Shown one piece after another: positions 8,742 through 17,901 of a DNA stretch of 60,991 nucleotides. This stretch comes from Korobacter sp036501185 (GTDB lineage Bacteria > Acidobacteriota > Terriglobia > Terriglobales > Acidobacteriaceae). Under the pieces are notes generated by a model. That model made no database searches and was not told where the DNA came from. It saw only the letters and a list, made by a program, of their open reading frames with translations. Position 1 is the first letter of the stretch. Each line of letters begins with the position of its first letter. The translations under genes were made by a program, and so were the position numbers. The stretch spans positions 1 through 60,991 of the forward strand of contig DASYAU010000083.1 in assembly GCA_036501185.1 (NCBI GenBank). The letters are read 5' to 3'.

Positions 8742-11456
8742 TTATACAGCATTGGCTACAGCTCGGGCCTCGGCGTTCTTGAACTCGTAAGCGAAGTTGC
8801 CATCGCTGCCGACACTCACATGGATGGCGCGGACTTTTGTTCCCTCCGCCATGCGGGCGAGTACCTGCTTCGAGATGTCGGGAAGCAGGGAATTCGTCAG
8901 GATGTTGTCCACGTTGCGGGCGCCGCTTTCAACTTCGGTGCAACGCGCAGCAACAGCGTTCACCAGAGCTTCGTCATAGACGAGCTCGATCTTCTGATTT
9001 TCGGCCATGCGTCGCACGATTTTATTGAGCTTCAGAACAACGATTTTCTTCAGGTTCTCGTCGCGAACCGGATAATAAGGAACGAGCATCATGCGCCCCA
9101 GGAACGCGGGCTTGAAGATCTTGTCCAACTCCGGTTTCAGCGCTTTCACCAGGCCTTCCGCCGTGGGTGAGGTCTCCGGATCGGCGGTGAGTTTCATCAT
9201 CTGGTCGGTGCAGGCGTTCGTGGTGAGAATGATGATGTTGTTTTTGAAGTTGATCTCGCGGCCTTCGCCGTCTTCCATCATTCCTTTGTCAAAGACCTGG
9301 TAGAAGAGTTCAAGGACGTCGGGATGCGCCTTTTCTACTTCATCGAGCAGCACGACCGAGTAGGGGCGACGCCGGACCGCTTCCGTGAGTACGCCGCCCT
9401 CTCCGTAGCCTACGTATCCCGGAGGCGAGCCCTTCAGCGTGGAAACGGTATGCGCTTCCTGGAACTCTGACATGTTGATGGTGATTAAATTCCGCTCGCC
9501 ACCATAAAGAAGATCACTGAGCGCGAGCGCGGTTTCGGTTTTGCCGACGCCGCTTGGCCCAATCAGCATGAACACGCCGACCGGCTTGCTGGGGTCATCC
9601 ATGCTGGCCCGTGATGTCATAATGCGCTGGGCGATCGCTTGCATGGCGTAATCCTGGCCGATGACCCGCTTGTGCAGGTGGTCGGCGAGATGCAAAACCG
9701 TATCGATCTCGTCCTTCACCATCTTGCCGACGGGGATGCCGGTCCAGTTAGAGATCACTTCGCCGATTGTCTGTTTATCCACGCAAACGCGAATCAGAGG
9801 GGTTTCGCCCTGCAGCGCGTCGAGCTCTTTTTCCAGCGCAGAGAGCTTGGTACGCAATTCTGCGGGATTCTCGGCGGAACTACCGTTGGAAGGGGCCGGA
9901 GCTTTGTCTGCTGGAGCAGCCGCTAGCGTCTCGAGCTTCGTTCGCAATTCGCGCATCTGGCTCACTAAGTCGCGTTCCTTATCGAAGCGTGCTTGTAGAG
10001 CTTTGAGTTCGGTTTCCGTCTTTGATTTCTGCGCGGTAAGTTTTTCGAGCTCATCTGTGTGATCTGCGCCGGTCGCCACTTCCCGCTCTAGAATGCGCTG
10101 TTCAAGAGCGATATCTTCGAGTTGACGAGTCGCATCTTCGATCGCAGGTGGCGTTGAATTCTGGCCGAGGGCGAGCCGCGCACAGGCCGTATCGAGAACG
10201 CTTACGGCTTTATCGGGAAGCTGACGCCCGGCGAGATAACGGTGCGAAAGCGACACAGAGGCGTTGACCGCGTCATCAAGGATCCGCAAATTATGGTGCT
10301 TCTCGAGCGATGCCACAACTCCGCGCAGCATCGTCTTGCACTGCTCCTCGTCTGGCTCTTCCACCTTTACCACTTGGAATCGACGAGCCAACGCCGGGTC
10401 CTTCTCAAAATACTTTTTGTATTCCGACCACGTAGTGGCGGCGACGGTGCGCATTTCGCCGCGAGCCAGTGCGGGCTTGAGGAGATTGGCTGCATCGCCT
10501 TGCCCGGCTGCGCCTCCTGCCCCGATGAGGGTGTGCGCTTCGTCGATAAACACGATGATCGGCGTCGGTGAGGACTTTACTTCTTCGATCAGACCTTTCA
10601 GCCGGTTCTCAAATTCACCTTTCACGCCGGCGCCTGCTTGTAACAGCGCCAAGTCCAGCGAGCGCACGCTAACGTTCTTCAGTGGCGGTGGAACATCTCC
10701 TGAAGCGACCCGTGCGGCGAAACCTTCAACGACCGCAGTTTTTCCTACGCCTGCTTCGCCCGTCAGAATGGGGTTGTTCTGGCGGCGGCGCATCAGAATG
10801 TCGATGATCTGTCGGATCTCATGATCGCGCCCGAGCACCGGATCAACTTTGCCGCTTTTCGCTTTTTCCGTCAGGTTGGTGGCGTATTGATCGAGGAAGG
10901 GAGTCTTGCCGGTCCCTTTCGGGATTGCGCCCGCACCAGCAGCCGCGGCAACGGTGTCCGACATGCTCGGCGTCGTGTCTTCTTTTGAGCCGACCACGAT
11001 GTTGAAGAATTCTTTCCGCAACTCCTCCGGCTTAATCTTCAACCACTCACGGCTCACATCGGCCATGAGACGCGCGAGCTCTTCGTCCGAGACCAGGGCC
11101 AGCACCGTGAATCCAGTGCGGATCTGTGCAGATGCGTAGTTCAGCGAGCCGATGCTCCAGGCTTCAGTAAACATTTTCAGCAGCGTCGGGCTGAGCGACG
11201 GAGTGCGGGCGTTGCCGGTCTTCAGCTTGTCGAGACTGTGCCCGAGGTCGCGAACAAAACGCGGACGATCAATGTCGAACGCGCGCAAAATGCGCACGAG
11301 GTCGGCTTCTTCATTCTCGGCGAGCTTTGTCAGGTAATGCTCGATCTCGGCGTCGTAGTGGGTACGCGAGACGCACAAGCCGAGCGCTCCGTCGAGCGCA
11401 CCGCGGGTTTGCGGGTTGAGCTTGCCGATCAGCGATTTGTAATCGATACCTAGCAT
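8742..11456 (-). CDS. clpV: T6SS sheath-recycling AAA+ ATPase ClpV (TssH)
   Basis: A 904-residue Clp/Hsp100 ATPase that unfolds contracted TssB/TssC sheath. The N-terminal Clp repeat domain (about 1-150) begins MLGIDYKSLIGKLN, a usual ClpV opening. Nucleotide domain 1 has Walker A GEAGVGKT (233-240) and DEAH (305-308); a coiled-coil middle insert (about 445-550) follows; nucleotide domain 2 has Walker A GPSGVGKT (633-640) and VVLLDEVEKAHP. The frame is open 27 codons further upstream into tssG, but the ATG at 11456, which follows a GGAG-type site and leaves a 14-base gap after tssG, fits the family N-terminus. Confidence 0.97.
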   Translation of the reverse strand: MLGIDYKSLIGKLNPQTRGALDGALGLCVSRTHYDAEIEHYLTKLAENEEADLVRILRAFDIDRPRFVRDLGHSLDKLKTGNARTPSLSPTLLKMFTEAWSIGSLNYASAQIRTGFTVLALVSDEELARLMADVSREWLKIKPEELRKEFFNIVVGSKEDTTPSMSDTVAAAAGAGAIPKGTGKTPFLDQYATNLTEKAKSGKVDPVLGRDHEIRQIIDILMRRRQNNPILTGEAGVGKTAVVEGFAARVASGDVPPPLKNVSVRSLDLALLQAGAGVKGEFENRLKGLIEEVKSSPTPIIVFIDEAHTLIGAGGAAGQGDAANLLKPALARGEMRTVAATTWSEYKKYFEKDPALARRFQVVKVEEPDEEQCKTMLRGVVASLEKHHNLRILDDAVNASVSLSHRYLAGRQLPDKAVSVLDTACARLALGQNSTPPAIEDATRQLEDIALEQRILEREVATGADHTDELEKLTAQKSKTETELKALQARFDKERDLVSQMRELRTKLETLAAAPADKAPAPSNGSSAENPAELRTKLSALEKELDALQGETPLIRVCVDKQTIGEVISNWTGIPVGKMVKDEIDTVLHLADHLHKRVIGQDYAMQAIAQRIMTSRASMDDPSKPVGVFMLIGPSGVGKTETALALSDLLYGGERNLITINMSEFQEAHTVSTLKGSPPGYVGYGEGGVLTEAVRRRPYSVVLLDEVEKAHPDVLELFYQVFDKGMMEDGEGREINFKNNIIILTTNACTDQMMKLTADPETSPTAEGLVKALKPELDKIFKPAFLGRMMLVPYYPVRDENLKKIVVLKLNKIVRRMAENQKIELVYDEALVNAVAARCTEVESGARNVDNILTNSLLPDISKQVLARMAEGTKVRAIHVSVGSDGNFAYEFKNAEARAVANAV

Positions 11457-11470
11457 GGGCCCCTCCGTTG

Positions 11471-12505
11471 CTACAAAGGAATGATTGCCTCGTCCGGATC
11501 GCGGTTCAGTGGTGCGGTCTTGATCCAACTCGTCCAACCGAGCCGCGGAGCCTGCTGCTGCGCTTCCTTGCCCAGATCGCAGGCAGGTGTGTCTTCGCGT
11601 TTCAAAACAAGCTGTAATTCGAAATCGAGTTCATGATTGAAGTAGTACGCAACCAGAGCTTTCAGCTCCGGATATCTTTTTCCGGTGGGCAATAGATCCA
11701 AATATTGATCGAGCGGAAGTGGCCCGATGCGAACTCGCACGCCGGATTGCTGGTTCCAAATTTCATCGCCCAGCACCACGCCGAAGTCGAGCATCTCGCC
11801 GATGCTGTTGGCGTCGGCGATCCGCGACTGGTCTTTCTTGTCGAGCTTGTGCCACTTGCCCGCGAATTGCTCGATTGTGACCGGAACTTCAAAGTAGTCG
11901 GCGATGATTTGCTCCAACGCGATCGCCGAACGCGGATGCTGTGACAACAGTCCGGAGTAATGCAGGAGCACATTGTCGGGAATTTTCTGTCGACCGGCGA
12001 GACCTTGGGTTCCGAGCCCAACAAGGTCAAGCAGGATGGACGAGAGCCGGTCGGGATCCCCTTGCTCGTAGGCGGTGGTGAACCGATATTTCTCCCACGC
12101 GCGATAAAAGAGCGAAATGATGCGGTGGTGGAACATGTCGAAGAAGTCCCGCATGGCGGTGTCCTTCAACCGACTGCGCTCCATTACCATGTCCGTGTAA
12201 TACAACGGCAACATGCCGAGAGGACCGACCAGGCCCATGAAGTTCACCGTCATGTTGTTCAGCTCGCCCGTCTTTTCGAGGGATTGAATTTCGCTGGCGG
12301 GAAACACCATAGACGGGTGCGCGCGAAAGCGCACGACCTCGCGATCCGGAGGCACGAACGCTCCCACGCGTTCGCGCTCCGGCAGCAATTTCTCCAGCAG
12401 ACGCACGGCCTGGAAAAACTGGAAATTCTGCGGCTCCGTTTCCAGCAGCTTGCGGATGGAGGTGAACTCTAGATCAGGATCGATCGTCCGGCCCGGGGTG
12501 GCCAT
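11471..12505 (-). CDS. tssG: T6SS baseplate protein TssG
   Basis: A 344-residue TssG (ImpH/VasB) baseplate wedge component. Family features visible are the N-terminal NFQFFQAVRLLEKLLPER, VRFRAHPSMVFPASEI, and NFMGLVGPLGMLPLYYTDMV, followed by FDMFHHRIISLFYRAWEKY. TssG binds two TssF copies and one TssE in each wedge and contacts TssK. The ATG at 12505 has AGGAGG about ten bases upstream and lies 37 bases inside the end of tssF, so the pair is tightly coupled. Confidence 0.95.
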   Translation of the reverse strand: MATPGRTIDPDLEFTSIRKLLETEPQNFQFFQAVRLLEKLLPERERVGAFVPPDREVVRFRAHPSMVFPASEIQSLEKTGELNNMTVNFMGLVGPLGMLPLYYTDMVMERSRLKDTAMRDFFDMFHHRIISLFYRAWEKYRFTTAYEQGDPDRLSSILLDLVGLGTQGLAGRQKIPDNVLLHYSGLLSQHPRSAIALEQIIADYFEVPVTIEQFAGKWHKLDKKDQSRIADANSIGEMLDFGVVLGDEIWNQQSGVRVRIGPLPLDQYLDLLPTGKRYPELKALVAYYFNHELDFELQLVLKREDTPACDLGKEAQQQAPRLGWTSWIKTAPLNRDPDEAIIPL

Positions 12506-14304
12506 TCTCGGAGTACCTCCTTCCTTTGCAATGTGCCGGCATTGAGCTGGCTGAAGCTGTTCATGGAAACGTAATTTCCGAGGAAGTGTTCGATCACGCT
12601 GGCGAACAAGTACACGCCGCCGCCGACAAACTGGTCTTCGTCGAGCGTCATGTCCACGCGAATGCCGCGGGTTGCGGCCAGACCGTGGTCGCTCATTACG
12701 TACGCCACGCGCTTGGTGCTCTCGACCTTATTGATCCCGGCGATCTGATTCTGCAAATCGCGCGACTGCGAAAAGTTGTACAGCTCAAGAATGCTTTGCA
12801 GCGCTTCCTTGCCGTCTTCCACCAGCGACAAATAGTTGAGCGAAAGGTGCGACATCAGCCGCCAATGCGCGCCGCGCTCTGATGGAGGCCGCAGGGTCTG
12901 CGAAGGCTTACGGATCGCAACAATACGCCGGATCGCCGAACCACCTTCCAGTTCAAAATCGCCGGACTCGTTTCCGAAATTTACCCGCGACGGCAGCGTG
13001 TAGTTGCTGCAGGTGCAGTACACCGTCACCGTGTCGCCCTCAGGACGCATGGGCGCTCCGCTGAGGTCCACAAGGGTGAGGTACATATCGGTGCGATCTT
13101 CATCGCGTACGCCGCTGCTGCGCCGCGTGGCATGCCAGAAGCGCTCGCCCTTATCGCCACCCGAGAGCGCATGACGATGCGAGTAGAACGGCTCAAAGTC
13201 GCGCACCTCGCGGGTCTTCGGATGGGTACAGACCACGCGATCGATCGTGATGATCTCGCTTGCAAACCGTCGGCGGACATCTGGGATGACCGGGTATTCG
13301 TACTTGGTCTGGTCAACGAGGATCGGTTCGGCGGTTTGCGGATAGAGGTTGATCGCCGGCGAGCAACCCAGGCGGAATGTTTTCGCAGAAATCCCCGTCT
13401 CGAGTTGGCTCCGTCGCTCGGGGCGTTCGAACGAGGAAATTAAGAACAGGATCTCGAACTTATCGCCGTTGAAATTCGCGATTTGTTCCAGCCCGTTCAG
13501 TTCGATAAAGAAAAATTTCTCTGGGAAGGTGAAGTACTCGTGTAACAGCCGGTATCCCGCGAACGAGCGACGGGTATACGGCAGCATCGCTTCGTTTTCT
13601 GCGAAGCCCATCGGTCGGAGCTGCCGTGCGTCCAGCGTGATGGGCTCCGCCTTGGAACCAGGCTCGCGGACCACGATGCGCGCACAGTTATTGCAGAGCA
13701 ACTCATAAATCGTGTGGGTGAGCGCGCTTTCTCCGCTGAGGTAGAACTGCAGGTTCTTCAGCGAAAGCGTTTTTATTTTTACGTCGGGCGCGGCTTGCAC
13801 CACCAGTTGGAGCACGCCGGCGCAGTCGCCTGCTTTCAGCGCCGGCCGGATGCGGTCGGGCGTTGCCCACTGCGCTTCTGCAATCGAGATCGGCCAAATC
13901 GTCGTGTCGTAGCTGGTGGTGAACTTGCACGGCACGCCTTCCACCGGCTTCGAGTAAAGCATGGTGCCGCGCGGAACAGAGAGCCCAGTAGTGAGCTTGC
14001 CTTGCTGCGGGTCGGGATGAAATTCCACGACCGTCATCGACGGCACCGGATTCAAATAGTGCGGATAAAGGGTGGAGAGGAGAGCGTTCGTGATCTCCGG
14101 AAATTCGTCGTCAATCTTCAGATGGGTGCGGGCGGCAAGGAAGGCAAATCCCTCGAGAATCCGCTCTACGTGCGGATCTTCGCAGCGGTCCGATTCCAAC
14201 TGTAGGCGCGAAGCGATCTTCGGATATTTCTCCGCAAACTCCGCGCCCATCTGGCGAAGGAACGTAAGCTCGCGTTCGTAGTAGGTGAGCAGTTCCTCGC
14301 GCAC
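12469..14304 (-). CDS. tssF: T6SS baseplate protein TssF
   Basis: A 611-residue TssF (ImpG/VasA). The family opening is clear (YYERELTFLRQMGAEFAEKYPKIA, then PHVERILEGFAFLAAR), as is the later YPHYLNPVPSMTVVEF segment. TssF forms the baseplate wedge with TssG and TssE. Translation starts at a GTG at 14302-14304, whose first base is shared with the tssE stop. The end of the gene overlaps tssG. Length is normal for the family. Confidence 0.95.
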   Translation of the reverse strand: MREELLTYYERELTFLRQMGAEFAEKYPKIASRLQLESDRCEDPHVERILEGFAFLAARTHLKIDDEFPEITNALLSTLYPHYLNPVPSMTVVEFHPDPQQGKLTTGLSVPRGTMLYSKPVEGVPCKFTTSYDTTIWPISIAEAQWATPDRIRPALKAGDCAGVLQLVVQAAPDVKIKTLSLKNLQFYLSGESALTHTIYELLCNNCARIVVREPGSKAEPITLDARQLRPMGFAENEAMLPYTRRSFAGYRLLHEYFTFPEKFFFIELNGLEQIANFNGDKFEILFLISSFERPERRSQLETGISAKTFRLGCSPAINLYPQTAEPILVDQTKYEYPVIPDVRRRFASEIITIDRVVCTHPKTREVRDFEPFYSHRHALSGGDKGERFWHATRRSSGVRDEDRTDMYLTLVDLSGAPMRPEGDTVTVYCTCSNYTLPSRVNFGNESGDFELEGGSAIRRIVAIRKPSQTLRPPSERGAHWRLMSHLSLNYLSLVEDGKEALQSILELYNFSQSRDLQNQIAGINKVESTKRVAYVMSDHGLAATRGIRVDMTLDEDQFVGGGVYLFASVIEHFLGNYVSMNSFSQLNAGTLQRKEVLREWPPRAGRSILI

Positions 14305-14783
14305 TAGGATTTCACCTCGTATTCGCCGGTCGGCACGTCGAGAACCGTATCGAAGCTCACGTGCTCGGGGGACGGATCGACTCGCAACATGCCTTCAATC
14401 CGGAAGCGCAGCACGCGCAAATTCTGCGACGACGAATCCAGGGAGACATTCACGTTGAGAATGCGCGGCTCGTAGGCCATCAGCGCCTGCTCGAGCGCTT
14501 GCAGCAACCGGCGCTGCTCAGAAACGGATTGCTTCGAAATGGAAGTGATATCGGGCAGGCCGTAGTTGTAGAGCGAATGGAATAGTTCCTTGTACTCACG
14601 CGGAGCCGGGTCCGGAATCTGTCGCGTATTCAGCAGCCACTCCAGGTCGCGCCGCACGCCGGTCTTGAACTGGCGGAATGATGAGGCACGCGTAGCTGGC
14701 GAGTCGAGGCGCACGCCAGGCTCATCGTCGATCAACCGATCGAGGATGGATTGCGTAACAATCAGTTCAGGCCCTTGCGCCAT
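14304..14783 (-). CDS. tssE: T6SS baseplate protein TssE (gp25-like)
   Basis: A 159-residue gp25-like protein. TssE joins the baseplate wedge and starts sheath polymerisation. Visible family features are SILDRLIDDEP at the start, RQFKTGVRRDLEWLLNTR (including the conserved RDLEWLLNTR segment), YGLPDITS, and a C-terminal half with the EPRILNVNV and LRFRIEGMLRVDP strands. The ATG at 14783 follows AAAGGA. Gene order tssA-tssE-tssF-tssG matches many T6SS clusters. Confidence 0.95.
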   Translation of the reverse strand: MAQGPELIVTQSILDRLIDDEPGVRLDSPATRASSFRQFKTGVRRDLEWLLNTRQIPDPAPREYKELFHSLYNYGLPDITSISKQSVSEQRRLLQALEQALMAYEPRILNVNVSLDSSSQNLRVLRFRIEGMLRVDPSPEHVSFDTVLDVPTGEYEVKS

Positions 14784-14795
14784 TCGTCCTTTCGA

Positions 14796-16592
14796 TTACC
14801 TGCCGAGTTTCATCGCCAAGCCCGGATCGAGCTTGCAGATGGTGGAGTACAAACGTTCCTTGGTTTCCGCGGGCGCATTGACCTTGTCAATGCATTTCAG
14901 GAACACGGCCAAGACTTGCGCAATCATCTCGGGTGATTCCCAATCGCCGAGGTTGCGCTGTTCGATCTCGTGCGCAAGATCGTTCAAGATGTTGGCGGCC
15001 ACAGCATCGCGGCCTGCCATAAGACAGATCTGCGCAAGCTGAAACTGCCGCTGGAAACGTCCCCGTCCCGAATTTTCGTGGCGAATCTGGTGAGAGATGA
15101 GGTCCACGGCTTCGTCCACGCGCTTCTTGCGCAGGTATTCCAGCGCGACGTCGTAGACATCTGGCTCACCCGCGGCAGCAGCTGATGAGGGCTCCGCGGC
15201 CATGGGCTCAGGAGCAGAGGCAGCGGCTTGCGTAGGCTTCAGCGTCTCGTCGATCCATTGTTTCGTCTGTGGTCCGGCTGCCGGTGTGTCATCGTTCAGC
15301 GTGGCCGAAAGCAAATCAGGATAACTCGTGAGAAGCGCTCTGAATATCGCCGAAACCGCGTTGCGCACCGGTTCGTAATAACTGCCGACGTTGTAGAAAG
15401 CTTCGTCGGCATAACGCTGAAGGTCCAGCCAGGCACGTCCGCCCGGCGTCTCCATCGCCTTCTCGACCTCGCCGATTACGGCTTCCCAATTACTTTCCGT
15501 GGCGAGTCGGCGCAGTTCTTTGCGCGATTCGGTGGCTGGCGCCTCCAGCAGAGAGACATCCAGCGCGGTACCGCCGTTATAAATTTCGCCCCAACGCACA
15601 GCTCGAAGGAGAAGGAACGGAATCGGGTCGTAGGCATTTTCGCCGCGCAAAAAGCGCGCTGCCAGCACTATGTTGTTCAGCGCTTCTTCGCGCGACGTAG
15701 GTTGCGCACTGCCACGTGCCGCAGGCGCACGCTTCACGGCCGCGCCTCCCGCGCCCACTGCCATTGCGTCTGCCTGAGCCTCTTCGGCGGGGGCAGCGGT
15801 TTCGTCGGCGGGTGCTGCTTCGTCGGGTTCCTGGATGCGCTTTTTTGCCAGCAGGGAATTTATGACCTGACGGATTTGCGCAAGCGATTCCTGGAGAGAT
15901 GTGAAGCTCGGGCGATATTCGCCGAACTTCGCATCGCAAGTCTGCCCGAGCGCTTCGATGTCATCCAGGGAAGCCTGCAGCGCTTCGGTAGCGCTCACGT
16001 AAAACGCCTTCGGTGTTGCATCCACGGCGGCGTCCCAGAGTTCACCGGTGGTTTTGTGTTCCGCGACGGCTTGTTCGCGGGACTCACGCTTCTCGTCTGT
16101 TGCCACGTCGGCCTCATAGCCAATCGCGCGCGACTCTTTGTAGTCAAAGAAGCTGAGCCCGTTTTTTGTGATCTTGACTTTCTTCAGACGCTGATCGAGA
16201 CGCGACCCGATCCATTCCAGCGGCGCGGCGCGAAGCTCGGCATCGCCGTCCTCGATTTCGGGGTAGAGATTGTCCCAGAAGTTTTCGACCAGGCCTTTGC
16301 AGAGTTTCAGGCCTTCCACCAGCCCAGGGAAGCCTTCGCGATCGATCCAGGCCTCCACCAGCCATGCCGCGACCTGGAGGTCCTTCGATTTGTTGGTTAG
16401 CGCGTCGGTGGCGAGCTTAACGACGAGGACGAAGTCGGCTTTCTTGAGCTCGTGGGTCCAATCGCCCTGGGGCGCGTCGTCGTCTTCGCGGCGCGCTTCC
16501 TTGATCTTGTCGTAAATGCCGGAGTAGCGGAGATTTTCTCCACCAGGATTGCTGCCGGGGATGGGTGCGAGCAAAGGTTCGCTGCTGACCAT
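14796..16592 (-). CDS. tssA: T6SS assembly protein TssA (ImpA)
   Basis: A 598-residue TssA. The N-terminal ImpA domain (about 1-200) has PIPGSNPGGENLRYSGIYDKIKEAR and the WKxxxKxATxxLxxKSKDLQVAAWL-type helical pattern characteristic of the family. An Ala-rich linker (about 265-310) leads to a second helical domain and a C-terminal region containing YDVALEYLRKKRVDEAVDLI and the closing LxRCIDKxNA-like helices. TssA guides baseplate-membrane complex docking and tube/sheath growth. The ATG at 16592 has only a weak ribosome binding site. It is 13 bases from tagJ. Confidence 0.92.
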   Translation of the reverse strand: MVSSEPLLAPIPGSNPGGENLRYSGIYDKIKEARREDDDAPQGDWTHELKKADFVLVVKLATDALTNKSKDLQVAAWLVEAWIDREGFPGLVEGLKLCKGLVENFWDNLYPEIEDGDAELRAAPLEWIGSRLDQRLKKVKITKNGLSFFDYKESRAIGYEADVATDEKRESREQAVAEHKTTGELWDAAVDATPKAFYVSATEALQASLDDIEALGQTCDAKFGEYRPSFTSLQESLAQIRQVINSLLAKKRIQEPDEAAPADETAAPAEEAQADAMAVGAGGAAVKRAPAARGSAQPTSREEALNNIVLAARFLRGENAYDPIPFLLLRAVRWGEIYNGGTALDVSLLEAPATESRKELRRLATESNWEAVIGEVEKAMETPGGRAWLDLQRYADEAFYNVGSYYEPVRNAVSAIFRALLTSYPDLLSATLNDDTPAAGPQTKQWIDETLKPTQAAASAPEPMAAEPSSAAAAGEPDVYDVALEYLRKKRVDEAVDLISHQIRHENSGRGRFQRQFQLAQICLMAGRDAVAANILNDLAHEIEQRNLGDWESPEMIAQVLAVFLKCIDKVNAPAETKERLYSTICKLDPGLAMKLGR

Positions 16593-16605
16593 GATGTGTG
16601 GGTGC

Positions 16606-17328
16606 CTAACTGGCGGCCGCGTTCACGCTATTCAGTTCCAGCGATCGCAGCTCGAGGAGCGGAACCTCTTCTCCGTCGATCAAGAACATTTTTTGGCCGA
16701 GGGGAATTTCTTTGCCGGATTCATCTTCAATCCACGCGGTCTCGCGTCCGAGGCGCACGGAATCTTCTTCCGCTTCAAACGAGAACACCGTCGTGACCGG
16801 CAATAAAACTTCGCCCAATTCAATTCCACGAAAACCAGCCGCCGGCTTCAAAATCGCCGGGGCCCATAACAAGTCGCGCAGTCGTTTCGGCGCTTCCAGG
16901 GTCAAGCTTGCAACATCGGAGAGCGCCATCCACATGTAAGCACCGCCGAGGAAAAACTCCAGCCGTCGCCCAATGCGCGGGTCCGCATCTTCAAAGGACG
17001 TGAACGGTTTCCCGTTGATCGAACCAGCCATTGTCGCCACCGGTGCGGCTGCGCGGAGTTCGTAGTCCTTCTTGCGAAAGAACTCCTGGCGGGCTTTTTC
17101 GGCGTTCAGGGCGGAGCGATAGACGAGCGAACCGAGCTCGGCGTTCCGTCCGCCCTGCGCCAAAATGTCCAACTGTTTGTCTGCGCGATCATAGAGTCCT
17201 GCGAAGCAAAGAAGTTCAAACAGAAAGGTCCGACGTTGCGAATCGGTGGGGTTGGAGCGGAGTTCCGCCCCAAGCGCATCGATCGCCTCGTTCAGTTTTC
17301 CCGCTTGAAAGAGTTCTTTAGCAGTCAC
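16606..17328 (-). CDS. tagJ: T6SS accessory protein TagJ (ImpE)
   Basis: A 240-residue ImpE/TagJ protein. The N-terminus (AKELFQAGKLNEAIDALGAELRSNPTDSQRRTFLFELL) has the helical-hairpin pattern of this family. The C-terminal half is beta-rich (GYMWMALSD-type segment, VLLPVTTVF, LRLGRETAW). TagJ binds TssB and is found only in some T6SS subtypes, where it can help ClpV reach the sheath. The start is a GTG at 17326-17328 preceded by GGAGGG. The position between hcp and tssA is common. Confidence 0.92.
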   Translation of the reverse strand: MTAKELFQAGKLNEAIDALGAELRSNPTDSQRRTFLFELLCFAGLYDRADKQLDILAQGGRNAELGSLVYRSALNAEKARQEFFRKKDYELRAAAPVATMAGSINGKPFTSFEDADPRIGRRLEFFLGGAYMWMALSDVASLTLEAPKRLRDLLWAPAILKPAAGFRGIELGEVLLPVTTVFSFEAEEDSVRLGRETAWIEDESGKEIPLGQKMFLIDGEEVPLLELRSLELNSVNAAAS

Positions 17329-17346
17329 AGGGCCCTCCGAATACGG

Positions 17347-17835
17347 TTAAGACGACTTGTTCTGCTTCAGGTCGTAGCCGGTCTTCACCGCTCCGGACAG
17401 CGTGCCATCCGCCTTCTGCTCGTGGTACTCAAACTCAATCTTGGCGAAGTTCAAGGTCACGGCGTCCATCGGAACGATGTTGGCCGCGGAGTTCCCGCCG
17501 GTCTGGTACGAGGAAACCAGGACGTCCGTGAAGACGACCTTCAGGTATTCCTGCTGTTCCTTTCCAGCTTTGCGGCAGGTGAGTACCGCCTTCTTGATGT
17601 GCGCACCGTCGGCACAGCTCACGAAAAGCTTCGGGCTGGCCTTGTTCACTTTCATGGTGAAGGCGAAATCTTTCATCTCCACTTTGCCGGCGCCGGAACC
17701 GCCACCGTGCGCGCCGGTGCCTGTCTGGTGCTCCGCCCAGCTATAGCTGTCGATTTCGATTTCGCTTTTGTGCTTCGAGTCCTGGCTTTCACCCTCGATG
17801 CCATCGATTTTCAGAAAATAATCCGCCACACCCAT
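17347..17835 (-). CDS. hcp: T6SS inner-tube protein Hcp
   Basis: A 162-residue Hcp1-family protein; hexamers stack into the secreted inner tube. The family opening YFLKIDGIEGESQDSKH and the strand series IDSYSWAEHQ, GKVEMKDFAFTMKVNKASP and VFTDVLVSSYQTGG are all visible, ending in the usual beta strand before LNFAKIEFEY. The ATG at 17835 has AGGAGG nearby. A 66-base gap separates it from tssC, long enough for RNA processing, but I see no clear terminator. Hcp is usually the most expressed gene of the operon. Confidence 0.96.
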   Translation of the reverse strand: MGVADYFLKIDGIEGESQDSKHKSEIEIDSYSWAEHQTGTGAHGGGSGAGKVEMKDFAFTMKVNKASPKLFVSCADGAHIKKAVLTCRKAGKEQQEYLKVVFTDVLVSSYQTGGNSAANIVPMDAVTLNFAKIEFEYHEQKADGTLSGAVKTGYDLKQNKSS

Positions 17836-17901
17836 ATAGGGAGTCCTCCTCTTCAGCTCGCGAAGGAGCGTGAAAAATGTAAAACGTTCGGACGCTACTC
17901 G

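Noticed and set aside
15228..16400. 390-codon plus-strand frame
   Set aside because: Antisense to tssA, which has strong family sequence; the frame lacks a ribosome binding site and recognisable domains.
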